From an uncultured Clostridia bacterium (GTDB lineage Bacteria > Bacillota > Clostridia > Oscillospirales > Oscillospiraceae), in the NCBI GenBank assembly GCA_946061515.1, contig CAMGRL010000016.1:1-38393 (forward strand): DNA of 38,393 bases. The letters are read 5' to 3'. A model generated the notes under the pieces. It saw only the letters and a list, made by a program, of their open reading frames with translations, had not been told where the DNA came from and ran no database searches. Both the position numbers and the translations under genes were made by a program. How positions within the stretch are numbered: position 1 is the first letter of the stretch; every line of letters begins with the position of its first letter. Shown here piece by piece: positions 7,804-14,284 of this stretch.

Positions 7804-8499
7804 ATGGGAATTCAATTTGTATCAGTAAAATGCCCAGAATGTGGTGCGGCACTCAACATTGAAGAGGGGCGTGAGCAGATTTTCTGTTCTTATTGTGGCA
7901 CGAAAATAATGGTTCATAATGATAACGAGCATATTTATCGTCACATTGATGAGGCAGGAATAAAACAGGCTGAGACCGAGCGCATTGTTAAAATGAAGCA
8001 GATGGAACTCGCCGAGAAGAAGAGACTTGCGTCAGAAAAAATGACAAAGACAAAAATCAAGATTTCTTTGATACTTGCAGTTGTAGGTATCCTTATGATG
8101 AGCCTTGGATATCTTGCAGGATCGGCAACTGGTGACTCGGACTCAGGATTCTATATGATATCTATGATTGGTTTCTTCCCACTCATGGGTGCTGCGTACA
8201 TATGGCTCTTTTCCAAGGATAAAGAGGATGAAGACGATTTTGAGGATAAAGCAAAAGTACCGTCATCCATTTCTGATTACCAGAGCAAGAACTATTCTGC
8301 AATTGAAGCCATGCTATCGAGTGCGGGTTTCACTAACATAAAATGTGTTCCTCTGAATGATCTGTCGACTGGTTGGATAAAAAAACCTGATACAGTTGAA
8401 TCAATTACAATTAACGGTCATGAAGTAACTTCTGGAGGCAGAAAGTTCCCAAGAGATTCTGCAGTAGTTATTTCGTACCACAGCTTTTCGAGGAGATAA
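7804..8499 (+). CDS. Zinc-ribbon membrane protein with PASTA-like C-terminus
   Basis: A 231-residue protein. An N-terminal zinc ribbon (CPECG at 10-14, CSYCG at 28-32) is followed by a charged helix of about 50 residues rich in K, E and M. Two transmembrane segments come next (about 88-107 and 118-136), then an acidic linker (DKEDEDDFEDK). The C-terminal domain begins IEAMLSSAGFTNIKCVPLND. It has the length and the helix-strand-'G-V-x-I-NG' pattern of PASTA-like modules, which bind ligands outside the cell or mediate protein contacts. It sits in an operon with the upstream GTPase and before a strong terminator. The function is unknown; a partner role for the GTPase is inferred from context. 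Confidence 0.75.
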   Translation: MGIQFVSVKCPECGAALNIEEGREQIFCSYCGTKIMVHNDNEHIYRHIDEAGIKQAETERIVKMKQMELAEKKRLASEKMTKTKIKISLILAVVGILMMSLGYLAGSATGDSDSGFYMISMIGFFPLMGAAYIWLFSKDKEDEDDFEDKAKVPSSISDYQSKNYSAIEAMLSSAGFTNIKCVPLNDLSTGWIKKPDTVESITINGHEVTSGGRKFPRDSAVVISYHSFSRR

Positions 8500-8505
8500 C
8501 GAACC

Positions 8506-8542
8506 AAAGCGGACAGTTGAATAATCAGTTGTCCGCTTTTTT
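8506..8542 (+). terminator. Terminator of the GTPase/zinc-ribbon operon
   Basis: AAAGCGGACA...TGTCCGCTTTTTT forms a clean stem-loop with a six-T tract, 7 bp after the stop codon. Confidence 0.9.
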
Positions 8543-8660
8543 GATGCAAAAAAGGGGGGTGCATTAGGGGGTGCAACCGTTTCATTGTATCAAAATGGTG
8601 GTTGCGATGAACCACTGCAAATGCGTCTGGCACGGTCGCCCCAGCGGTCACTGTATAGAC

Positions 8661-8794
8661 CTGATTTGTTCCCCCATTCACCGGCATATGATTTGTTCCC
8701 GTGTACTGTGGACATTCAAGCCATTGTCTCGTCCCACGTTGAGACAGTGGTATTGATGTCAAGAATACACAATACAAAAAGAGGATTGTTATGA
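8661..8794 (+). other. Degenerate rumA 3'-end remnants (att-like array 1)
   Basis: Two successive pieces contain GATTTGTTCCC (8668 and 8689 regions), which mimics the codons for the D-[LM]-F-P motif near the methyltransferase C-terminus. They are followed by CACGTTGAGACAGTGGTATTG (8735 on), which encodes HVETVVLMSR and ends at TGA 8794. The true gene has GTG GAT ATG TTC CCT...CAT GTG GAG ACG GTA at 5429-5468. The array therefore looks like stacked, decayed copies of the gene's tail left by integration events. Its stop overlaps the start of the next gene (ATGA). Confidence 0.55.
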
Positions 8795-9453
8795 GATTTG
8801 TATCTATAATGGGGGATTCAATCAGCACTTATTCAGGTTTTAATCCACAGGGATACAGTGTGTTTTATGATGATTACAATTCATCCAGAAATGGCATATC
8901 GAGCGTTTACGATACATGGTGGGCAAAGGTAAATCAGTTCTTGCATGCTTACCTTTGTGTAAATAACTCATTTTCAGGCAGTAAAGTGACCGGTGAGAAT
9001 TTTCCAAGTGCAAATTGTGAAGAACGTATATCCCTTCTACATACTGACCTATACAGACCAGATTTGATCCTTATCTATATCGGTTTCAATGATTTTGGGA
9101 ACGGTATTAAGATTACTTCAGATCAGTCTGATGGTGCTTCTTTTTTTGAATCTTATTGCAATATGCTAAGAAAAATTAAGAAGCATTATCCCCAAAGCAG
9201 AATCATCTGCGGTACGCTGATGGAAGGGTTTATTAGAGATAATGATAACTGGGTATTTCCACATAAATGGGCGGGAATATCAATATACGAGTATAATGCC
9301 GCTATAAAAATTGCTGCAAAACTGTCTGGAGTTGAGTTGGCAGATTTAGCATCATTAAATATGCATTATGAAACATTGGATGGAACGCATCCAACAAAAA
9401 AGGGACACAATACAATAGCACAAGCGTGGATTCGCTGTTTGAAGGAATTATAA
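8791..9453 (+). CDS. SGNH/GDSL-type hydrolase
   Basis: A 220-residue hydrolase of the SGNH superfamily (esterase/lipase or carbohydrate-ester deacetylase). Block I is MGDSIS with the nucleophile Ser10, the oxyanion Gly is in NSFSGSKV, block III is YIGFNDFG, and the block V dyad is D197 and H200 in LDGTHPTKKGH. No signal peptide is present, so it should be cytoplasmic. The start ATG 8791 follows AAAGAGGA. It is AT-rich and flanked by rumA-tail remnants on both sides, which marks it as a separately acquired piece of cargo. The substrate cannot be predicted. Confidence 0.88.
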   Translation: MRFVSIMGDSISTYSGFNPQGYSVFYDDYNSSRNGISSVYDTWWAKVNQFLHAYLCVNNSFSGSKVTGENFPSANCEERISLLHTDLYRPDLILIYIGFNDFGNGIKITSDQSDGASFFESYCNMLRKIKKHYPQSRIICGTLMEGFIRDNDNWVFPHKWAGISIYEYNAAIKIAAKLSGVELADLASLNMHYETLDGTHPTKKGHNTIAQAWIRCLKEL

Positions 9454-9526
9454 AGTCGTTCATTTCTCTATGTCACCAGGGACGGTTCTTGTTGACACCC
9501 GAAGTTGTGCTTTCATAGCAGGAATT

Positions 9527-9691
9527 GGACAGACTTGCTTCCACGAACAGACACTTGTGATGGATATGTTCCCACGAAGCCACTTAATGGCGGTTTTGGG
9601 GTAGATCTCTTCCCACAGACGAACTGACATTTACGCTGTCTTCTCGACCCATATCGAAACCGTGGTTTTATTGGTAAAGGCCGGAAAATGA
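9527..9691 (+). other. Degenerate rumA 3'-end remnants (att-like array 2)
   Basis: At least three units resemble the tail of the methyltransferase gene. GATATGTTCCCACGAAGCCAC (9563 on) and GATCTCTTCCCACAGACGAAC (9604 on) mimic the D-M/L-F-P-x-T-N-H codons. The frame from 9650 encodes HIETVVLLVKAGK and stops at TGA 9691. A weaker unit (GACTTGCTTCCACGAACAG, about 9532) precedes them. This is the distal edge of the island, and the last unit may be the displaced original 3' end of the gene or of an older integrant. Confidence 0.55.
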
Positions 9692-9737
9692 GACCGGTTC
9701 GGCGTCTTTTGGCGGACTGCCGTCCGCGGGGGCCGGC

Positions 9738-9765
9738 TTTACAAAAAAGCAAAATCGTGTATACT
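9738..9765 (+). promoter_or_regulatory. Promoter of the NTPase-DUF364-sfsA operon
   Basis: TTTACA (9738-9743), a 16-bp spacer and TATACT (9760-9765) lie about 30 bp upstream of the NTPase ATG. Confidence 0.65.
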
Positions 9766-9795
9766 GGATTCATCTGAAAACAAGGGGAAATTGCC

Positions 9796-10383
9796 ATGAA
9801 AAAGCATTTGTTTCTGTGCGGCCCGGCGGGCTGCGGAAAATCCAGGCTTTTACGGGAAGAGCTGGGCGCCGCCCTGGCCATGGCCGGGGGCTATGTGACG
9901 GAGGCTGTGCGGGACGAAAGCGGAAAAATCTCGGGCGTAGACCTGCTTCCGGCGGCGGCCGCCGCCGGGATTGAGGGCTTCGAGGCCCTGCGCTTTCTGG
10001 ACATGACAACTGTCCCGCCCAAAAGGGACAACGAGGTCTTTCGCGGTCCCGCGGCGCAGCTTTTGCAGGAGGCCGAATACTACCCCTTCTCCGTCATTGA
10101 CGAGTTCGGCGGCTTTGAGATGGTCATTCCCCAGTACCGGCAGCAGCTTGCGGAATTTCTGTCATCAAGCCAGCCCTGCGTGGGCGTGCTGAAAACCCTG
10201 GAGGAGGCCCAAAAGGCCCATGAGCAGTTCGGCCTGGGCGAAAAATACACCATGCTCATCCAAAACCTCCACCAGGTTCTGGCCCAGGACAGCGACACGG
10301 TGCTGCTGAAAACCAGCGGCTACGGCGACGAAACCGCCCGCCGCATTCTCCGCCAGTGGATAAAGGAGTATGTCAATGGCTGA
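9796..10383 (+). CDS. THEP1-like nucleoside-triphosphatase
   Basis: A 195-residue P-loop NTPase. Walker A is GPAGCGKS at 9-16 and Walker B is FSVIDEFGGFE near 98-108, equivalent to the V-I-DE-[IF]-G-x-[FM]-E motif of the THEP1 family (PF03266). These small enzymes hydrolyse NTPs slowly, and their role is unsettled. The Shine-Dalgarno AAGGGGAAA precedes ATG 9796. Its end overlaps the next gene by 8 bp, so the two are translationally coupled. The association with a DUF364 protein suggests a joint role in metal or cofactor handling, but that is inference only. Confidence 0.82.
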   Translation: MKKHLFLCGPAGCGKSRLLREELGAALAMAGGYVTEAVRDESGKISGVDLLPAAAAAGIEGFEALRFLDMTTVPPKRDNEVFRGPAAQLLQEAEYYPFSVIDEFGGFEMVIPQYRQQLAEFLSSSQPCVGVLKTLEEAQKAHEQFGLGEKYTMLIQNLHQVLAQDSDTVLLKTSGYGDETARRILRQWIKEYVNG

Positions 10384-11110
10384 TTTTTTCTCCCTCTATG
10401 AGGGCATTATTGACGCCGTGCCCCGGGGGCCCCGGGTGACGGAGACCTGCCGGGGCGAGCGCTGGTCCATGGCTTTCAGCGAACAAAACGCCGCCGTGGG
10501 CATGTTCACCCCGGGCAGCAGCATCCCTCCCCTGTTCCCGCAGGGCTTGAACGGCCTGGAGGTCCGCCGGGCGGCGGAGGGCATCAAAAGCTGGAACTTT
10601 GAGGAGGCCAGCATGGCCCTGGCCGCCGTCAATTCAGCGCTGAACACGGAGGAACGGGTAAATGCCCTCCACGCGGAGGACAGCATGGACCGCTACTACA
10701 CCCACGGGCTGGATTTCAAGGGCAAGACCGTGGGTCTGATTGGCCATTTAAACGGCCCGCCGGAGATGCGCCGGGACGCCAAAACAATTTACACCCTGGA
10801 AAAAGCGCCCCAGGAGGGGGACTATCCGGACTCCGCCTGTGATCTGCTCCTCCCCCGCTGTGATATTGTGATCATCACCGGCAGCACCCTCATCAACAAG
10901 ACTCTGCCCCATCTTCTGGACCTGTGCCGGGGAGCTTATACCATCCTCACCGGCCCCTCTGTTCCCCTGTGCCCGGCGCTGCTGGAGCAGGGCCTTGACC
11001 GGATCGCCGGGATGGTGGTGACGGACCGCGAGGGCATGAAAAACAGCGTCCTGACCGGCCAGCGGGGCAGCCCCTACCGCTACGGAAAACCTTTTTTGCT
11101 GGTGAAGTGA
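10376..11110 (+). CDS. DUF364/DUF4213-type putative heavy-metal-chelation protein
   Basis: A 244-residue protein. The N-terminal third (enolase-N-like DUF4213, with the SEQNAAVGMFTPG segment) and the C-terminal Rossmann-like DUF364 domain match the family described structurally as a putative metal-chelating protein. The latter contains KTVGLIGHLNG, then CDIVIITGSTLINKTLPHLL and TILTGPSVPLCP. Of the ATGs at 10370 and 10376, the second is preferred because AAGGAG lies 7 nt before it but only 1 nt before the first. It overlaps the NTPase gene and directly abuts sfsA (TGA then ATG). Relatives often sit beside iron/siderophore ABC transporters; none is here. Confidence 0.8.
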   Translation: MADFFSLYEGIIDAVPRGPRVTETCRGERWSMAFSEQNAAVGMFTPGSSIPPLFPQGLNGLEVRRAAEGIKSWNFEEASMALAAVNSALNTEERVNALHAEDSMDRYYTHGLDFKGKTVGLIGHLNGPPEMRRDAKTIYTLEKAPQEGDYPDSACDLLLPRCDIVIITGSTLINKTLPHLLDLCRGAYTILTGPSVPLCPALLEQGLDRIAGMVVTDREGMKNSVLTGQRGSPYRYGKPFLLVK

Positions 11111-11791
11111 ATGACATACGACAACATCCATGAGGCGGTCTTTCTTGACCGCCCCAACCGCTTTATCGCCCATATTCTGCTTAACGGGCAGACGCAGGTC
11201 TGCCATGTGAAAAACACCGGGCGCTGCAAAGAGCTGCTCTTGCCTGGGGCGGAAATATTTGTGCAGCACTCCGCAAACCCGGCGCGAAAAACCGCCTATG
11301 ACCTGATCGCCGTCCGCAAGGGCGAACGGCTCATCAACATGGACGCCGTCGCGCCCAATAAGGTCTTCGGTGAGTGGCTCAGCGCCGGCGGACCGGGCTA
11401 TGTGCCGGAGCTGATCCGGCCGGAGCGGGTCCACGGGGACTCCCGCTTCGACTTCTATTTTGAGCTTGGCGGCAGAAAGGCCTTTGCGGAGGTAAAGGGC
11501 GTGACCCTGGAGGACAACGGCGTGGTCCGCTTTCCCGACGCGCCCACGGAGCGGGGCGTAAAGCACCTGCACGGGCTGATCCGCTGCGTGCAGGAGGGCT
11601 TTGAGGCTTACGCTGTGTTCATTATCCAGATGAAGGGCGTGAAATACTTCGAGCCCAACCGGGCCACCCACCCGGAATTTGCCGAGGCCCTGTGTCAGGC
11701 CGCTCAGGCGGGCGTAAAGCTCATCGCCCTGGACTGCGACGTGGAGAAAGACAGCCTGCGCGCCGGGGACCTGGTGGAAATTCATCTGTAG
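11111..11791 (+). CDS. sfsA: SfsA family DNA/RNA nuclease-like protein
   Basis: 226 residues with the full set of SfsA motifs: HVKNTGRCKELL, SRFDFYFE, FAEVKGVTLE, FPDAPTERGVKHL and FIIQMKGVKYFEPN. The family was named for sugar-fermentation stimulation in E. coli; it has a PD-(D/E)xK nuclease-like core, with the D and E-x-K residues present here in SRFDF and AEVKG. Its start directly follows the stop of the DUF364 gene, making it the third gene of the operon. No clear terminator follows before the next promoter. Confidence 0.93.
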   Translation: MTYDNIHEAVFLDRPNRFIAHILLNGQTQVCHVKNTGRCKELLLPGAEIFVQHSANPARKTAYDLIAVRKGERLINMDAVAPNKVFGEWLSAGGPGYVPELIRPERVHGDSRFDFYFELGGRKAFAEVKGVTLEDNGVVRFPDAPTERGVKHLHGLIRCVQEGFEAYAVFIIQMKGVKYFEPNRATHPEFAEALCQAAQAGVKLIALDCDVEKDSLRAGDLVEIHL

Positions 11792-11840
11792 TACTATTTT
11801 GATAAAAACCAGACACTTTTTATGAAACTGTCGTATGACT

Positions 11841-11885
11841 TATCCCCCCAGGGGGCTTGTTTTCGGGTCTGAATTGCGGTATTAT
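11841..11885 (+). promoter_or_regulatory. Promoter and CsoR-type operator of the metal-sensor gene
   Basis: TTGTTT (11857-11862), 17 bp, then TATTAT (11880-11885) form the promoter. Abutting the -35 is TATCCCCCCAGGGGGCT (11841-11857), a C-tract/G-tract inverted repeat of the kind bound by CsoR/RcnR-family repressors. This suggests autoregulation by the gene product. Confidence 0.65.
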
Positions 11886-11919
11886 TTTAACATGATAAAC
11901 CGCTAAATTGGAGGCTGCC

Positions 11920-12276
11920 ATGCATATACCGGAAGAAGAGATATTGCTCCACGATCACGGCGACGGCGTGGTACACAGCCACAGCCACAGCCACGACCAC
12001 GGCGACGGACACAGCCATACCCACACCCAGACCAAGGCGGTGATCAACCGTCTCTCCCGGGCCATCGGCCATCTGGAGTCGGTCAAGCGCATGGTGGAGG
12101 ACGGGCGGGACTGCACGGAGGTGCTGGTCCAGCTTGCCGCCGTCCGCTCGGCGCTGAACAGCACGGCCAAGGTCATCCTCAAGGACCATCTGGAGCACTG
12201 CATCAACAGTGCCGGTGAGGGCGACCTGGATCAGCTCCAGGCCTTGAATGAGGCTATCGACAAATTCATGAGCTGA
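11920..12276 (+). CDS. CsoR/RcnR-family metal-sensing repressor with His-rich N-terminus
   Basis: 118 residues. Residues 40-118 are the all-helical DUF156 repressor fold (AVINRLSRAIGHLESVKRMVE and on). The metal-ligand positions are C65, H90 and C94, the Cys-His-Cys pattern of CsoR-type Cu(I) sensors rather than the formaldehyde or nickel patterns. The first 38 residues add ten histidines in HSHSHSHDHG-like runs, a metal-binding tail more typical of metal transporters and chaperones. ATG 11920 is chosen because TTGGAGG lies before it; a TTG four codons earlier is an alternative. A C/G-tract palindrome overlaps its own promoter. No transporter is in the same transcription unit, so its regulon must lie elsewhere or be only itself. 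Confidence 0.88.
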   Translation: MHIPEEEILLHDHGDGVVHSHSHSHDHGDGHSHTHTQTKAVINRLSRAIGHLESVKRMVEDGRDCTEVLVQLAAVRSALNSTAKVILKDHLEHCINSAGEGDLDQLQALNEAIDKFMS

Positions 12277-12322
12277 CAGTATCGTCAGTCAAAACACAGT
12301 CCGCCGCGGGATGTATAAATGA

Positions 12323-12372
12323 AGAGAGCGCAGAAAAAGGGCTTTTCGTCCTCTTTCCGCGCTCTCTTTTTG
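12323..12372 (+). terminator. Terminator of the metal-sensor gene
   Basis: GAGAGCGC...GCGCTCTC forms a long stem (extended by GAAAAAGG...CCTCTTTC), followed by TTTTT. It lies between two convergent genes and may also serve the ABC exporter on the minus strand, although the T tract there is weak. Confidence 0.8.
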
Positions 12373-12418
12373 CTATTCAATGCAGTATTTTGAAAGGCGG
12401 AGCTGTGCTCAACTCCGC

Positions 12419-14284
12419 TCAGTTCAGCTCGAACATGCCGGTATAGAGCTGGTAATACCTGCCCTTCTGCTCCAGTAGGGCCTGGTGGTCGCCCCGCTCG
12501 ATGATCCTGCCGTCCTCCAGCACCAAAATGGCGTCGGCATTGCGCACGGTGGACAGCCGGTGGGCGATGACAAACACAGTCCTGCCCCGCATCAGCGCGT
12601 CCATGCCCCGCTCGATGAGCATTTCCGTGCGGGTGTCCACAGAGCTGGTGGCCTCGTCCAGAATCAGCACCGGCGGGTCGGACACTGCCGCCCGGGCAAT
12701 GGCCAGCAGCTGCCGCTGTCCCTGGGACAGGTTCGTGCCCCCGGCGATCAGCTCCGTGTCATAGCCCTGGGACAGGTGGGAGATAAAATAGTGGGCGTTG
12801 GCGATCTTCGCCGCCTCAATGCACTCCTCATCCGTAGCGTCCAGACGGCCATAGCGGATATTCTCCATGACAGAGCCGGAAAACAGGTGGGTATCCTGCA
12901 AAACCATGCCCAGAGAGCGGCGCAGGTCCGCCTTTCGGATCTCCTTCACGTCGATGCCGTCATAGGTGATCCGGCCCTTTTCAATGTCGTAAAAGCGGTT
13001 AATCAGATTGGTGACGGTGGTCTTGCCCGCGCCGGTGGAGCCCACAAAGGCGATCTTCTGGCCCGGCTTTGCGTAGAGGGAGACCTCCTTCAACACCTCC
13101 CGCTCCCCGTCATAGGAGAAGCTGACCTTTTCAAAGCGCACCTCCCCTTTCAGGGGCACAATGCTGCCGTCGGGCCCTTTCCAGCCCCAGCTTCCGGTCC
13201 GCGCCGCGCACTCCCGGCCCTCGCTGTCCAGGTTGATGAGCACGGTTTTGCCCTCATCGGTCTCCGGCTGGGCGTCAATGACGGAAAAGACCCGCTCCGC
13301 CCCGGCCAGGGCCAGCATGATGAAGTTAAACTGGTCGGAGATCTGGGAGACCCGGTTGGCAAACTGGCGGATATACTGCAAAAAGGCGATGAGCACGCCG
13401 CCCACGCCCTCTCCGGTGAGCCAGAGCACACCCACCACGGTGGTGATGGCGTAAAAGATGTGGGACAGGTTATTCATCATGGGCCCCATGATGCTGCCCA
13501 GGGTGGCGGCGGTGACGGAGCGCTTTCTCAGCTCCTCGTTCAGGGGGACGAAGTTTTCCATGACCTGCTCTTCGTGGTTAAAGACCTTCACGTCCTTCTG
13601 GCCGCTGATCATCTCCTCCACATAGGCGTTCACGTCGGCCACGGCCTTCTGCCGGCCCTTGTAATTTTTCCGGGTCCGGGAGGTGACCAGGCGCACCAGC
13701 ACCGTCACCACCACGGCCATCAGCAGCATGATGAGAAACAGCCTGCCGGACAGGGCCAGCATCATGCCCACAATGCCCACCAGGGAGATGGTGGAAATCA
13801 GCAGCTGGGTGATGCCGCTTCGCACCAGGTCCCGGGCCGCGTCGGTGTCGTTGGTGTAGTAGCTCATCAGCTCCCCGTGGGGATGGGTGTCGAAATAGGC
13901 AATGGGCAGGTCCTGTATCTTCACGAACATGTCCCGGCGCAGGGCCTCCAGCATCACTGCCGAGCACTTCATCATCAGCAGGTTCAACAGGTAGTTTGTG
14001 ACCGCCGACAGCACATACAGCCCCGCCATGCCCACCAGAAGGGCGATGCAGCCGGCGTAGGCCTCATTCTGGGTGATACCGCTGACCTCCAGCAGGTTCA
14101 CAAAGGGCTTCATCAGATAGGAGGCGTAGACCGTGGCGCAGGAGTACACCAGCACCGACAGCAGCGCCGCGATGAACATGCTCCGGCAGTGCCGGAAATA
14201 GCCCATCAGCCGCCACAGGGTGCGCCAGGCGTTTTCCGGGCGCTTGTTGGCGTTGACCCGGTTCATCCGTTCTTCACCGCGCAT
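12419..14284 (-). CDS. ABC exporter half-transporter with intact NBD
   Basis: A 621-residue type I exporter subunit: six transmembrane helices (about 25-310), then a nucleotide-binding domain. Walker A is GSTGAGKT, the Q-loop is LQDTHLFSGS, the signature is LSQGQRQLL, Walker B is VLILDEATSS and the H-loop is IAHRLST. Its ATPase residues are all canonical, unlike those of the partner. The start is ATG 14284 (after AGGTGA), which overlaps the stop of the upstream gene by 11 bp; ATG 14266 is an alternative. The frame extends further upstream, but inside the neighbour. With the preceding gene it forms a heterodimer of BmrC/BmrD or TM287/TM288 type, usually multidrug or lipid exporters. The substrate is unknown. 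Confidence 0.92.
   Translation of the reverse strand: MRGEERMNRVNANKRPENAWRTLWRLMGYFRHCRSMFIAALLSVLVYSCATVYASYLMKPFVNLLEVSGITQNEAYAGCIALLVGMAGLYVLSAVTNYLLNLLMMKCSAVMLEALRRDMFVKIQDLPIAYFDTHPHGELMSYYTNDTDAARDLVRSGITQLLISTISLVGIVGMMLALSGRLFLIMLLMAVVVTVLVRLVTSRTRKNYKGRQKAVADVNAYVEEMISGQKDVKVFNHEEQVMENFVPLNEELRKRSVTAATLGSIMGPMMNNLSHIFYAITTVVGVLWLTGEGVGGVLIAFLQYIRQFANRVSQISDQFNFIMLALAGAERVFSVIDAQPETDEGKTVLINLDSEGRECAARTGSWGWKGPDGSIVPLKGEVRFEKVSFSYDGEREVLKEVSLYAKPGQKIAFVGSTGAGKTTVTNLINRFYDIEKGRITYDGIDVKEIRKADLRRSLGMVLQDTHLFSGSVMENIRYGRLDATDEECIEAAKIANAHYFISHLSQGYDTELIAGGTNLSQGQRQLLAIARAAVSDPPVLILDEATSSVDTRTEMLIERGMDALMRGRTVFVIAHRLSTVRNADAILVLEDGRIIERGDHQALLEQKGRYYQLYTGMFELN

Larger units (their letters stand above)
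5461..9691. mobile_element. Genomic island / accreted element remnants at the rumA 3' end
   Basis: From the last codons of the methyltransferase gene to 9691 the DNA is clearly AT-richer than its flanks. It holds gene fragments (a restriction-type piece, a recombinase C-terminus), three intact genes of accessory type, and repeated remnants encoding the methyltransferase tail (HVETVVLMSR ending 8794; HIETVVLLVKAGK ending 9691). The 3' end of rumA-type genes is a known integration site of serine-recombinase ICEs and prophages in Firmicutes. The outer boundary is put at the last tail remnant. No intact integrase or conjugation genes remain. The boundaries are inferred. Confidence 0.65.

Noticed and set aside
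8418-8828. Minus-strand frame of 136 codons in the island
   Set aside because: It covers a terminator, the rumA-tail remnants and two plus-strand gene ends; no ribosome site or motif.
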